A stretch of 64,000 nt of DNA from Pseudomonas rhizophila (GTDB taxonomy: Bacteria > Pseudomonadota > Gammaproteobacteria > Pseudomonadales > Pseudomonadaceae): the NCBI RefSeq assembly GCF_003033885.1, contig NZ_CP024081.1, forward strand, positions 3,596,554 through 3,660,553, given 5' to 3'. Positions 1-9,628 of the stretch are shown here, piece after piece. The position numbers were made by a program, and so were the translations under genes. Positions within the stretch are counted from its first letter, which is position 1. Each line of letters opens with the position of its first letter. The notes beneath the pieces were generated by a model that worked only from the letters and a program-made list of their open reading frames with translations, was not told where the DNA came from and did not search any database.

Positions 1-20
1 GGCTCGCTCCCACAGGGGGC
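1..20. repeat. Partial REP-like arm
   Basis: The first 20 bases resemble the right arm of the REP-type inverted pair at 8956-8983 (GGCTCGC followed by CCCACAGG). The partner arm would lie outside the window. It sits just past the stop of the cupin gene, the usual place for such elements in Pseudomonas. Confidence 0.4.
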
Positions 21-29
21 TCAAAGGTG

Positions 30-434
30 TTAGTTCTTCAGCGGAATCAACACCGCCTCATCCTTGTCCATCACCATGAACACCAACAGTTTCGCCGGCT
101 CGGTCGAGCTGGCGTTTTTCGAAACCAGATGCTCGGAACCCGCGGCTTCGTACCAGAACTCCCCGGCCTTGTAGGTGGTCGCCGGCTCGCCTTTGACCTG
201 GGAGGTGATGGCGCCTTCCAGCACATAGGCCATGGCCGTTCCTTCATGTTTGTGGGCGACGGACGACTGGCCGGGGGCGTAGTCGACGGTCAGCATCATG
301 GCTTTTTTACCAGGCAGGTTCTTCAGCATCTTCTCCTGCAGCACGTTGACCTTTTCCGAGGGTGCGGTTTCGTGGGCATAGACCGGGGCCAGAGGCAGCA
401 GGCTGAGGGTAGCGATCAGGCAGAGGGTTTTCAT
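30..434 (-). CDS. Periplasmic cupin-domain protein
   Basis: Small single-domain cupin of 134 residues. A signal peptide occupies about residues 1-20 (MKTLCL... ending PVYA), so the protein is probably periplasmic. The cupin core follows, with an HxHEGT-like first motif (HKHEGTAMAYVLEG) and a second motif around GSEHLV, both supplying metal-binding histidines. The ATG has AAGG just upstream. Cupins of this size bind a metal and are often of unknown substrate, so no reaction is assigned. It stands alone, reading away from the window edge, with no obvious operon partner. Confidence 0.75.
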   Translation of the reverse strand: MKTLCLIATLSLLPLAPVYAHETAPSEKVNVLQEKMLKNLPGKKAMMLTVDYAPGQSSVAHKHEGTAMAYVLEGAITSQVKGEPATTYKAGEFWYEAAGSEHLVSKNASSTEPAKLLVFMVMDKDEAVLIPLKN

Positions 435-573
435 GGCAATGACCTTCGTGGGTTTGAGTGAGTTCGCGCTGTGGCAGCGATGGATTCACCCTAAGCCCCA
501 CGGAGGGGCAAACAAACGTCCAATCTTTCGGAAGGCGGGTAGACCAATGCCGCGATCCACTCCAAGACAAAGG

Positions 574-855
574 TCAGCGGTTGAAGTCCACGCTTCGAGC
601 CAGACGGTTGTCGATCAGGCCGATGAACCCTTGCACTTCAGGGCAGTTGAAATGGGCTTGCATCGCCGCTTCCGATTGCCAGCGGGCGCTGACGGTCCAG
701 CGGTCACCGTCGTCCGGGCAACGGTCGACCATGTAGGCATCGCACCCCGGTTGTGCACGCAGGGTTTCGACGATTTGCTGCAACTGGCGGCCCAGTTCTT
801 CCGAGCGCCCGGCGGCGGCTTGGACCTGTACGGTATTGATCACCTGGCGAGTCAT
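574..855 (-). CDS. Antibiotic biosynthesis monooxygenase (ABM) domain protein
   Basis: A 93-residue protein covering one ABM fold (dimeric alpha-beta barrel). The start has AGGAG seven bases upstream. The pattern of an N-terminal beta strand (INTVQVQAAAGR), a central GCDAYMVDRCPDD stretch and a W-x-S-x-x-A-M-x-A-H motif is typical of small quinol or heme-degrading-type monooxygenases, but many members have no known substrate. Role in this strain unknown. It is separated by about 140 bases from the cupin gene on the same strand, so co-transcription is possible but not shown. Confidence 0.7.
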   Translation of the reverse strand: MTRQVINTVQVQAAAGRSEELGRQLQQIVETLRAQPGCDAYMVDRCPDDGDRWTVSARWQSEAAMQAHFNCPEVQGFIGLIDNRLARSVDFNR

Positions 856-978
856 GGTTCTGGCTCCTGAATCAAGTCGGACGGGATTGGCTCGACAATC
901 AACGAGACCCCTGCAGGATAGGCCTGTATTTACGAGGCTAAAACAGCCAATGGGCGGATAAATGTCCAGTCCAATGGC

Positions 979-2412
979 TCAGGCGACCTGCTGCAAAATG
1001 TCCCGCAAACGGTCCAGGGCGGTGTCGATGTCGAGGGTTTCGATGGCGCCAAAACCGAAAAACAGACCCGGTCGCACCGGGGCGTCGTTGAAAAAGCCAT
1101 CGAGACGGTACAGCCCGACTTCGGCTTTTTTCGCCAGTTCGATCACCAGTGCCAGATCGATGGGCACCTTGCACAGCACGGCCAGGTGGAAGCCTGCGGT
1201 GGTAGGAACCGCCTCGAACCAGGGCGACAGGTCCCCGGCCATGCGCGCCAGGATTCGCTCGCGGCGGCCGGCATACAGCGTGTGGCAGCGGCGGATGTGC
1301 TTCAGCAGGCAGCCCTCGGCGATGAACTTGGCCAGTGCCCACTGGGGCAGGGTGGAGGTGTGTTGATCGGTGAGGCGCTTGGCCAGGATCACCGCTTCGA
1401 GGATCGCCGGTGGCAGGATCGCGTAACCGAGGCGCAGCTCCGGCAACAGCGTTTTCGAGAAGGTGCCGACGTAGGCCACGATCCCGCGGTCGTCCATGCT
1501 TTGCAGTGAGTCGGCCGGCCGGCCTTCGTAACGAAATTCGCTGTCGTAATCATCCTCGATGATGATTGCCCCCAACTCGTAGGCCCGCGCCAGCAAGGCC
1601 TCGCGGCGGGCCTGGCTCATGGGCATACCCAAAGGAAACTGGTGGGACGGCGTCACATAAATCAGGCTTGTGCCGTCGGGAATGAGGTCTACCCGCATGC
1701 CCTGGTCATCTACCGGTATCCCGACCACCGTGGCGCCATGGGAGCCAAACAGCAGGCGTGCCGGCGGATAGCCCGGGTCCTCCATAGCCACCAGGCTGCC
1801 CGACCGGGTCAAGACCCGCGAGATCAGATCCAGGGCCTGTTGTGCACCGTTGCACACCACTACGTCATCGTCCTGACAATTGACCCCGCGGGAAAAAGCA
1901 ATATGCCGGGCAATGGCATTGCGCAGCGCCGGCAAACCCTCGGGCTGGCTGTAGAAGCCCTTGGCGCTGGCGATCTGGCGCAAGGCGTGGGCGGTACAAC
2001 GTCGCCAGTCGTCCAGGGGAAACTGCCCTTTGCCGGTGGCGCCGCCGATGAAGTCATAACGCAGCGCACCTTCAAGGGGGGGATGGCGCATCAGGTCCGG
2101 CATGTTGCGCCAGGTCTCGACGACATCGGCGCCGGCCAGCTCGCGGTGGCTTTGTTTGCGCACGATTGGGGCCGGGCGCGCATTGACATAGGTGCCCTTG
2201 CCAATGATGCCGGTGAGAAAGTTTTCGTAGGTCAGTTGGGCGTAGGTGTCGGACACGGTCTTGCGTGAGACGCCCAGTTGTTCAGCGAGCAAGCGGCTGG
2301 GCGGCAGTTGCGTGCCGGCGGCCAGGCGACCACTTTCGATGGCACTGCGCAGTTGTTGATACAACTGGCCCGCCAGGTCTTTGCGGCCGTTGATGACAAC
2401 ATGAAGTTCCAT
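979..2412 (-). CDS. MocR-family (GntR HTH plus aminotransferase-like) transcriptional regulator
   Basis: 477 residues. Residues about 10-75 form a GntR winged helix (GRLAAGTQLPPSRLLAEQLG, then VSRKTVSDTYAQL). Residues about 110-470 form a fold-type I aminotransferase-like effector domain, with the expected PLP lysine in the VGTFSKTL segment and an EDDYDSEF motif. MocR regulators use PLP as cofactor and usually control a divergent neighbour. Here the divergent gene is the AhpD-like protein at 2618, with about 200 bases between them. Possible relatives are PdxR, GabR and TauR; the ligand cannot be assigned from sequence. Confidence 0.85.
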   Translation of the reverse strand: MELHVVINGRKDLAGQLYQQLRSAIESGRLAAGTQLPPSRLLAEQLGVSRKTVSDTYAQLTYENFLTGIIGKGTYVNARPAPIVRKQSHRELAGADVVETWRNMPDLMRHPPLEGALRYDFIGGATGKGQFPLDDWRRCTAHALRQIASAKGFYSQPEGLPALRNAIARHIAFSRGVNCQDDDVVVCNGAQQALDLISRVLTRSGSLVAMEDPGYPPARLLFGSHGATVVGIPVDDQGMRVDLIPDGTSLIYVTPSHQFPLGMPMSQARREALLARAYELGAIIIEDDYDSEFRYEGRPADSLQSMDDRGIVAYVGTFSKTLLPELRLGYAILPPAILEAVILAKRLTDQHTSTLPQWALAKFIAEGCLLKHIRRCHTLYAGRRERILARMAGDLSPWFEAVPTTAGFHLAVLCKVPIDLALVIELAKKAEVGLYRLDGFFNDAPVRPGLFFGFGAIETLDIDTALDRLRDILQQVA

Positions 2413-2617
2413 ACCCGCGCGCTCCTGGGCGATTGTGTGGCGCTAGCCCGCAAAGGCGCAAGATTAACCGCATTGTGCGTATGCATAGAAGTTGCGTGGA
2501 GAAAATCGCGCTGATTGGTCTGCTATGAACTGGTCCGGTTTTTTTCGACACATTGGATCTGTCGCGCAGCGTGCTCACGGCCTACCGTGGAGATACCGAT
2601 CAGCACGGAATTGCGCC

Positions 2618-3058
2618 ATGAGCCAGCGTCTGGATTACTACAGTGCGTCCCCAGGGGCGATGAAAGCCATGATTGGCCTTGAGGCGCTAAGCAGTCGCCT
2701 GAGTATAGAGCCGGGATTGCTGCATCTGATCAAGATCCGTGCCTCGCAGCTTAACGGCTGTGCGTTTTGCACCGACATGCATTCGGTGGATGCGCGTCGC
2801 CTGGGTGAGAGCGAGCGGCGCCTGTTCGCCGTGGCGGTGTGGCGCGACAGTGGCTTTTTCACCCCCCGCGAACGCGCCGCCCTGGCTTGGACCGAGGCGG
2901 TAACGCTGTTGGCCGAAAGCCAGGTGCCGGATGAGGTCTTTGCCCAGGCCCGCGCCGTGTTCAGCGAGGAGGAACTGGTCGACCTCACGCTGGCGATCAG
3001 CACCATCAACAGCTGGAACCGGCTGGCGGTGAGTTTCCGCCAGAGCCCCGGTTCCTGA
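2618..3058 (+). CDS. AhpD-like / carboxymuconolactone decarboxylase family protein
   Basis: 146 residues from the ATG at 2618 (MSQRLDYY), preferred over an upstream in-frame start because the family homology begins there. The peroxidase-type CxxC-x3-H motif is present as NGCAFCTDMHSVDARR, followed by the helical CMD core (ERAALAWTEAVTLL). Family members are thiol-dependent peroxidases or disulfide reductases acting in the cytoplasm. It lies divergent to the MocR-family regulator, which is its most likely controller. The substrate is unknown. Confidence 0.8.
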   Translation: MSQRLDYYSASPGAMKAMIGLEALSSRLSIEPGLLHLIKIRASQLNGCAFCTDMHSVDARRLGESERRLFAVAVWRDSGFFTPRERAALAWTEAVTLLAESQVPDEVFAQARAVFSEEELVDLTLAISTINSWNRLAVSFRQSPGS

Positions 3059-3083
3059 TGGTTGATCGATCTGCCTGCTCCCG

Positions 3084-6000
3084 TCAGGCCGTGAAGTCGC
3101 TGGCATGCAGCTCCTTGACCCCCACCAGTTCGAATTCGAACTCGGCGCTGGCGTCGGCATTTACACTGCCGTAGAGGATGCCATCGGCAAAGCGCAGTTG
3201 ACCGGTGGCATCGGCGCTAAAGGCATTGCTGCCAATGAACGTGAAGGTGTCGATCTCGGCGGTCAGCGGATTGGCGTCCAACCCGGTGAAGTCCAGTTGG
3301 TCGAACTCGGTGCTCTTGAAGCCGCTGATGACATCGCGTAGCGCCCCGATGCCCATGTCCGACAGTGCTTCGAATGCATATGTGTCTGCACCCGTACCGC
3401 CGCTCAGGCTGTCAGTGCCTGCGCCGCCGATCAACCGGTCATCGCCCGAGCCACCCACCAGCGTATCGTTGCCCGCCCCACCGTTGAGCACGTTGGCGCC
3501 GCTGTTACCCGTCAGGTTGTCGGCGTAGGCACTGCCGGTCAGGTTCTCGACATACTTGAAGGTGTCGAGGCCCGAACCCACGGTGTTCTGTTGCGCGGAG
3601 GTGGACAGGGTGGCCGTGACACCGGCCATGGCCCGTTCGAACGAGACCGTGTCATTGCCATCACGGCCGTCCAGCACGTTGTTGCCGGCCCCGGCAAACA
3701 GTATGTTGTCCAACGCATTACCGGTGCCATTGGCGGCGTCGGGGGTATCGATGTACAGGTTTTCGACGTTGTTGTTGAGGGTATAGGCCGTCAAGCTGCT
3801 GTGCACGCTGTCGATCCCGCCAGACACCGGGTTGCTGTTGGTCTCGATCACGGTATCGCCGGTGTTGTCGACATAGTAAGTGTCGTTGCCATCGCCCCCG
3901 CTCATGCTGTCGGCCCCGGCGGCGCCATCAAGCACGTTGTTGGCGGCGTTCCCGGTGATGAAATTGCGCCGTTCATTGCCGGTGCCGTTGATGTCCGATA
4001 CGCCGGTGAGCACCAGATTCTCCAGGTTATCGCCCAACGTCCAACTGACCGAGGCCTGCACCGTGTCGATCTGTGCGGTCGAGGTGTTGCTTTCCACCAC
4101 GCTGTCGAACGCGTTGTCGACCACATAGATGTCGTTGCCGTCGCCGCCGGTCAAGCTGTCGGCGCCCAGGTCTCCGTCCAGGGTGTCGTTGCCCGAGCTG
4201 CCCACCAGCGTATCTGCCTGGTCGGTACCGGAAATCATCCCGCCTTCGTTCTGGGCATCATCGAATATGTCCTGCACGCTGTTGTTGTCATCAGGATTGC
4301 CCTGGAAACCCAGGTCATCGGCGATGTAATCGGCCAGGCGCTGGCCGACGATTTCCGCCGATTCCTCGTGCAAGTGCCAGACGTCGTCGGGATACACCAG
4401 TGGGTCGACTTCGTAGCGCAAGGGCAGATCGGTGTAGTCCACGGCCAGTTTCACGTCCGCGCGCTCGGCGGCGATGGCCTCCTGGGTGGCGCGGACATAA
4501 CCGACACCTTCGACAATATCGGCGATCTTCTCTTCCGAATAGCCACGGGCACGCGCCGCGTCCTGTTGGTAGTGCCCGGTCTCCATAAGGTAGACGTTGA
4601 AACTGCCGAACTGGGCGTGCAGGTAATCAAACACGGCCAGCGTTGCGGTCTTGTAGGCCGCCGCTGCAGCTTCCTTGTCGGAGGCACGGGCGATCTCCTG
4701 GGCCGCTTCCTCGCCTTGGCCCCAAACGATGCCCATGGTGACGTTGTCGATGGCCCTGAGCTCGGCAAGCTGATCCTGCAACAACGCCACGGCGCGCAAC
4801 AGCGCAGGCCCCGGTTGGTTGGTGTCGGTCAGCCACCAGCACAACTTGAGCTCCTCGGCGCCCAGGGTCGACAGGCCATTGACCGTACTGCCACCCACCG
4901 CGATGTCGATGCCATTGCCGTCGGCATCCTCGAACTGACTGCGTACGTCATAAGGGGTGTACTTGCTCAGGTCATTGACCAGCATCGACGTACCGGACTG
5001 ATCGTCGTCCTCGGTCATGCGCAGCAGGCGCGCATTGGACTGGCCGAGGGTCGGCAGGTAGAGGATGTCCTGCTGGGCGCGCTCGCCGAACACGAAGTCA
5101 TCGGCGGTCAGGGTGTTGAGGTAGTTACCGCTGAGGGCGATTTCGAAGCGATTGCCGTCGGCGTCCGCTTCGCTGGATTTGATGTAGGTCTTGTCGCCGG
5201 CCGAGTTGAGGGTCATGTACAGCGTGCCGTTGCTGCCATTGCCGAGGCCGAGATAGCCCAGGCCGGAGACATCGATCTTGTCGACGCCCACGGTGAAGTC
5301 ATAGATCGTGTCCGTGGCCGTGACCCCGCCGGTGTCGTAGTCGCGGTAGCTGTCGAGCACGTTGGTGTAGCGGAAGGTGTCGGCACCGTCGCCACCGTAC
5401 AACGAGTCGCGACCGGCGCCACCATCGACAATGTCCGCGCCAGTGCCGGCCCTGATCGTGTCGTTGCCGCCCAGGCCGAGGATCAAGTCCGCGCCCGCGG
5501 TGCCAGTGAGGGATTCGGCGTTGTTGGTTCCGGTGATGGTATTGTCCGGCGCATCGGCCACTGCCAGGGCGAAGCTGTCGCTCACCGAGGCACCTGACGG
5601 ATCGGTGGCCTTGACCAGTACGTTGTAGTTGTCTGCCGCCGTGCTGGTGGGTGTGCCAGCGAAAGTCAGATTGTTGGCATTGAAGCTCAGCCAGGCGGGC
5701 AGGGCGCTGCCATCGGCCAAGGTGGCGGTGTAGGTCAGCACATCCTGATTGGCGTCGCTGAAGCTGTCGGAGGTCACGGTGTAGGTGAACGGCGTACTTT
5801 CGGTAGCGTTCTGGTCGAGCAGGGGGATAACCACCACGGGCGGCACATTGCTGGGGGTGTTCTCGTCGGCGAAGACGAAATGACTGGCGGTCAGGCTGCT
5901 GACCAGGTTACCCGCCAGCGACACTTCGAAACGGTTGCCGTTGGCATCGACCGTGAGGTCTTTGAGGTAGGTGCGGTTGGTCGAGCTGCTGTAAGTCACC

Positions 6001-8696
6001 TGCAGTGTGCCGCCCTGGCCATTGCCCAGTCCGGTGTAGCCGAGGGCCGATACATCGATCTTGTCGGCGGCCACGTCGAAATCGAGGATCTGGTCACTGG
6101 CGCTGGTGGAACTGGTGCGGTAGCTGTCGAGTTTGGAGGTATAGCGAAACACGTCGGCACCCGCGCCGCCGGTGAGTTTGTCCACGCCAGTGCCGCCCAC
6201 CAGAATGTCGTTGCCAGCCCCGCCATTGAGGGTGTCGTTACCGGCGCCGCCATACAGTTGTTCGTTGGCCGCGGTACCGGTCAACGTGTCGTTGTTCGGC
6301 GTGCCATTGATCACGATGGGCGCGGCCGGCACGTCCTGCACCGCCAGGGTGAAGCTGTCGCTGACGGTGGCGTTGCTGCCGTCGGTCGCCGTGACCTGTA
6401 TGGAATACGTGCCTGATGCTGTATCACTTGGCGTGCCGCTGAATGTGCGGCTGGCGGCATCGAACACCAACCAGCCGGGCAGGGCGCTGCCGTTGGCGAG
6501 GGTGGCGGTATAGCTGAGGCTGTCGTTGTCCGGGTCGGTAAAACTGGTGGCCGGCACCACGTAGCTGAACGGAGTGTTTTCGGTCGCATTCTGATCCAGC
6601 AACGGCGTGGCCAACACCGGTGCCTGATTGGTGGGCGAGGCGGTGGCGAAGACAAAATTGGCGCTGGTCAATGTGTCGAGGTAGTTGCCCTCCAGCGCCA
6701 CTTCGAAGCGGTTGCCATTGGCGTCGGCGGTCAGGGATTTGATGTAGGTCTTGGTCCCGGCGCTGTTGAGTACCACGTACACGGTGTCGTTCTTGCCGTC
6801 ACCAAGGCCGGTGAAGCCCATGGCCGACAGATCGATCTTGTCGGCGCTGACATCGAAATCGGTGATCACATCGCCCAGGTTGACGCCGCCTGTGTTGTAG
6901 TTGCGGTAGCTGTCCAGACGGTTGGAAAACACAAACGTATCGGCCCCGGTGCCACCGGTGAGGGTGTCCATGCCGGCCCCGCCGTCGAGCTTGTCGTCGC
7001 CCGCGCCACCACTGAGGCTGTCGTTGCCCGCCAGACCCAGCAGGGTGTCGGCCGAGTCACTGCCGATCAGCGAGTCACTGCCACTGGTGCCGGTGACCAC
7101 CCGATTGAAGATGAAGTTGCTGGCGGTCAGGGTACTGGTCAGGTTGCCCGACAGAATCAGCTCGAAGCGATTGCCGCTGGCGTCGGCATCGTAATCCTTG
7201 ATGTAGGTGCGGTCGCTGCTGGCGCTGTAGCTGATCTGCAATGTGCCGCCACGGCCATTGCCCAGGCCGGTGAAGCCCAGGCCCGCGAGGTCGATCTTGT
7301 CCTGGGTAACGTCGAAATCAGTGATGGTGTCGTCGAAGCTGGTGGTGGCGTTGCGGTAACTGTCGGACTGGCTGGCGAAGCGAAACGTATCGGCGCCGGT
7401 GCCGCCAGTCAGTCTGTCGATGCCCGCGCCACCCACCAGGATGTCGTCACCCGCGCCGCCATTGATGGTGTCATTGCCGGCACCGCCGTAGAAAATCTCG
7501 TTGGCGGCGCTGCCCAGCAAGGTGTCGTTGCCGGCGGTACCTTGCACGGTGGTCACCGGTACCGTGGCGCTGACATAGCTGCCGTCGCCATAGACCAGCG
7601 TCGCGCCCTTACTGGTGTGACTGATGGTGTTGGCGATGATCGCATTGCGGTCGGTGCCGTCTTCGTTGCGTTCGGCAACGCCGTAGGTCGACAGGTCGCT
7701 GCCGCTGATGATGTTGCCCTGGATCAGGTTGTCGCTGCCGTTGAAGTAGCGACCGGACACGCCCAGGGTGTCGTCGTAGGACTGGATGATGATTTCCGGT
7801 ACCGGATTGCCCAGGGAGTTGTTGTTGAGGGTGTTGTCGATGACTTCAACGTGGTTGCTGCCGTAGATGCGGATCCCGGCGCTGGCGTTGTCGTGGATGT
7901 CGACGCCGCTGACGGTGACGTCGCTGGACAGCTTGATCAGTACGCCTTCGCCGCCGTTGCCATACACCTCGCCGCCGGTGATGGTGATGTTGCTGGGGGA
8001 GGGGATGTCCTCGCTGCCGCGCTGCACCACGATACCGTTGCCGCCGTTGTTGTAGGCAACGTTATTGGTGAGGGTGAAGTCGTGGGTGCTGGTGACGACG
8101 TTGAAACCGTGGCGGTCATTGTCGTAGGCGACGTTGTTTTCAAAGGTGCTGTCACTGAGGAAGTCAGCAACAAAACCGTCCAGGCCGTTGCCGTGGGACA
8201 CGCTGTTCTTGATGACCATGTTGACGGTCTGCTCGTGGGGGTCGAAGCCGTACCCGGAGCAATCCTTGATCTCGACGCTGTCGAGGGTGACGTTGGAGTC
8301 GTAGCCTTCTTCGCCGGGAATGTAGCCGTTGAACCAGCCGTCGATCTTGCCTGTGGTGTTGTCGCGATTGCCGTCGATGGTGAGATGGCTGACGCCGAAA
8401 TCGTGGGTTTCTTCACCGTAGGCCGAGCGGATGATGCCGGTGATCTTGGTGTCGGAGCCGTCGGCCACCTTGACGGTGGTTTCGCCCATGCCGTCGCCGT
8501 ACAAATAGACGTTGCTCTTGAGCATCAGGCAACCGTCGGAGGGTTCCTCGCCGGCCGAAACGATGTAAGTCCCGGTCGGCATGTACACCTGCCCGCCGCC
8601 TGCGGCAGCCGCCGCATCAATGGCACTTTGTATTGCCGCCGTGTCGTCGGTGATGCCATCTCCTTTGGCGCCAAAATTTTGTACGTTGAAAATCAT
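3084..8696 (-). CDS. Secreted mannuronan C-5-epimerase with SGNH acetylhydrolase-like module (PsmE-like)
   Basis: 1,870 residues from the ATG at 8696, which has GGAG upstream. Order of modules: an A-module beta-helix (about 1-385) with the AlgE catalytic motif YGFDPHEQT at 149-157 (Asp152 and His154 as in AlgE4); four RTX-containing blocks each ending GADTF/GADVF, interleaved with two putative Ig/PIG-like domains ([10 protein letters not shown] and [10 protein letters not shown] starts); an SGNH hydrolase-like module at about 1205-1460 with GQSN (Ser about 1220), WGQGE and DDVWHLH; then four more RTX blocks and a C terminus typical of type I secretion substrates. P. syringae PsmE is known to combine epimerase and alginate acetylhydrolase activity, and this protein has the same combination. 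The likely role is extracellular alginate remodelling. No type I exporter is adjacent. Confidence 0.88.
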   Translation of the reverse strand: MIFNVQNFGAKGDGITDDTAAIQSAIDAAAAAGGGQVYMPTGTYIVSAGEEPSDGCLMLKSNVYLYGDGMGETTVKVADGSDTKITGIIRSAYGEETHDFGVSHLTIDGNRDNTTGKIDGWFNGYIPGEEGYDSNVTLDSVEIKDCSGYGFDPHEQTVNMVIKNSVSHGNGLDGFVADFLSDSTFENNVAYDNDRHGFNVVTSTHDFTLTNNVAYNNGGNGIVVQRGSEDIPSPSNITITGGEVYGNGGEGVLIKLSSDVTVSGVDIHDNASAGIRIYGSNHVEVIDNTLNNNSLGNPVPEIIIQSYDDTLGVSGRYFNGSDNLIQGNIISGSDLSTYGVAERNEDGTDRNAIIANTISHTSKGATLVYGDGSYVSATVPVTTVQGTAGNDTLLGSAANEIFYGGAGNDTINGGAGDDILVGGAGIDRLTGGTGADTFRFASQSDSYRNATTSFDDTITDFDVTQDKIDLAGLGFTGLGNGRGGTLQISYSASSDRTYIKDYDADASGNRFELILSGNLTSTLTASNFIFNRVVTGTSGSDSLIGSDSADTLLGLAGNDSLSGGAGDDKLDGGAGMDTLTGGTGADTFVFSNRLDSYRNYNTGGVNLGDVITDFDVSADKIDLSAMGFTGLGDGKNDTVYVVLNSAGTKTYIKSLTADANGNRFEVALEGNYLDTLTSANFVFATASPTNQAPVLATPLLDQNATENTPFSYVVPATSFTDPDNDSLSYTATLANGSALPGWLVFDAASRTFSGTPSDTASGTYSIQVTATDGSNATVSDSFTLAVQDVPAAPIVINGTPNNDTLTGTAANEQLYGGAGNDTLNGGAGNDILVGGTGVDKLTGGAGADVFRYTSKLDSYRTSSTSASDQILDFDVAADKIDVSALGYTGLGNGQGGTLQVTYSSSTNRTYLKDLTVDANGNRFEVSLAGNLVSSLTASHFVFADENTPSNVPPVVVIPLLDQNATESTPFTYTVTSDSFSDANQDVLTYTATLADGSALPAWLSFNANNLTFAGTPTSTAADNYNVLVKATDPSGASVSDSFALAVADAPDNTITGTNNAESLTGTAGADLILGLGGNDTIRAGTGADIVDGGAGRDSLYGGDGADTFRYTNVLDSYRDYDTGGVTATDTIYDFTVGVDKIDVSGLGYLGLGNGSNGTLYMTLNSAGDKTYIKSSEADADGNRFEIALSGNYLNTLTADDFVFGERAQQDILYLPTLGQSNARLLRMTEDDDQSGTSMLVNDLSKYTPYDVRSQFEDADGNGIDIAVGGSTVNGLSTLGAEELKLCWWLTDTNQPGPALLRAVALLQDQLAELRAIDNVTMGIVWGQGEEAAQEIARASDKEAAAAAYKTATLAVFDYLHAQFGSFNVYLMETGHYQQDAARARGYSEEKIADIVEGVGYVRATQEAIAAERADVKLAVDYTDLPLRYEVDPLVYPDDVWHLHEESAEIVGQRLADYIADDLGFQGNPDDNNSVQDIFDDAQNEGGMISGTDQADTLVGSSGNDTLDGDLGADSLTGGDGNDIYVVDNAFDSVVESNTSTAQIDTVQASVSWTLGDNLENLVLTGVSDINGTGNERRNFITGNAANNVLDGAAGADSMSGGDGNDTYYVDNTGDTVIETNSNPVSGGIDSVHSSLTAYTLNNNVENLYIDTPDAANGTGNALDNILFAGAGNNVLDGRDGNDTVSFERAMAGVTATLSTSAQQNTVGSGLDTFKYVENLTGSAYADNLTGNSGANVLNGGAGNDTLVGGSGDDRLIGGAGTDSLSGGTGADTYAFEALSDMGIGALRDVISGFKSTEFDQLDFTGLDANPLTAEIDTFTFIGSNAFSADATGQLRFADGILYGSVNADASAEFEFELVGVKELHASDFTA

Positions 8697-8893
8697 GAGC
8701 TTATCTCCGTATCGGGCTGGAACCACGGTAGAAGCCAATATTCCATCGGCGGCCACCGTGTTATGACCCGCAGGAGCGCAAAAGTTGTGACCGCATATCG
8801 GCAAAGCGTCAAAAAACGAACGGGCTGATCAACGGTCGGAACGACTTCAACAACAGGTAACGTTCTGTTGACGCTTTTGGGTTCACACAACCC

Positions 8894-8983
8894 TTGTGGA
8901 AGCGAGCCTGCTCGCGATAGCGGTGTGTCAGTCGATGAGATGCAAGCCGAACCGACGCTATCGCGAGCAGGCTCGCCCCCACA
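8894..8983. repeat. REP-type inverted pair
   Basis: Two arms of about 28 bases (8894-8922 and 8956-8983) are near-perfect inverted copies containing GCGAGCCTGCTCGCGATAGC and its complement, separated by about 33 bases. This is the common Pseudomonas REP doublet. It occupies the 390-base gap between the epimerase start and the membrane protein gene at 9089; no other feature is seen in that gap. Confidence 0.75.
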
Positions 8984-9088
8984 GGTGTTGTATCGGGTTT
9001 CCTTGATTGGCATCAACCCCCAATCCGAAGCCGCGGGATAACCTCGACTAAACCATCGCCCGATGATTCAGGGGCGACCGAGGAGCCC

Positions 9089-9532
9089 ATGAGCTATCCG
9101 CTATTCCTGACATTGCACCTGTTTGCCGCGCTGGTTTTCATTGGCACGGTGTTCTTCGAGGTGCTGTTCCTGGAGAGCATCCGCAAACAGCTGCCCGCCA
9201 AAGTCATGGTGCTGCTGGAACAGGGCATCAGCCGGCGTGCCCGGCAGTTGATGCCCTGGGTGTTGCTGACGCTGTTCGGTGCCGGCGCTGCCATGGTCTG
9301 GCTGCGGTACTGGCCGACGCTTTCCGCGCCATGGGAGTCTTCTTTCGGGTTGCTGCTGGGCCTGAAAATAGCCTTGGCGGGCAGCGTACTCGGGCATTTC
9401 CTCTGGGCCATGTGGCTGTTCAGAAGCGCCCGCATGAACGCCCGTTACGTGCAGATCATCCATACCAGCGTGTTCATTCATCTGCTGGCAATCGTGCTGT
9501 TGGCCAAGGGGATGTTTTACCTGACCTGGTGA
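9089..9532 (+). CDS. Four-helix membrane protein, CopD-like
   Basis: 147 residues with AGGAG eight bases before the ATG. Four hydrophobic helices are visible (about 4-24, 53-73, 83-105, 123-145), with histidines near helix ends (LHLF, GHFLWAMWL, IHTSVFIH). Such spacing fits the CopD/DUF2269-like inner-membrane family, whose members may bind heme or copper. It lies just upstream of the Anr-controlled hemN-type operon, but the Anr box at 9559 falls after this gene, so the two are probably separate transcription units. Function is inferred only from general family shape. Confidence 0.6.
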   Translation: MSYPLFLTLHLFAALVFIGTVFFEVLFLESIRKQLPAKVMVLLEQGISRRARQLMPWVLLTLFGAGAAMVWLRYWPTLSAPWESSFGLLLGLKIALAGSVLGHFLWAMWLFRSARMNARYVQIIHTSVFIHLLAIVLLAKGMFYLTW

Positions 9533-9558
9533 GCGGTTGCGGGACGTATGCAAGGCGC

Positions 9559-9572
9559 TTGATACAGGTCAA
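9559..9572 (+). promoter_or_regulatory. Anr/FNR box upstream of the hemN operon
   Basis: TTGATACAGGTCAA matches the FNR/Anr consensus TTGAT-N4-ATCAA with one mismatch. Its centre lies about 63 bases before the ATG at 9629, with a possible -10 (GACACT, 9595-9600) placed as expected for a class II activator site. It predicts induction of the operon under low oxygen. Confidence 0.75.
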
Positions 9573-9628
9573 GGCGACCCACCGGGACAAGTCCGACACT
9601 GTGCCTGCGCAGCCATTCGGAGATTGTC

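Noticed and set aside
3591..5597. 668-codon open frame opposite the epimerase gene
   Set aside because: It is an antisense shadow of the RTX and SGNH region: valine/glycine/alanine-rich, no ribosome site, no domain. The minus-strand gene has complete domain logic.
9101..9553. 150-codon antisense frame over the membrane protein gene
   Set aside because: Very rich in Gln/His/Pro with no hydrophobic core; antisense artefact of the real four-helix protein.
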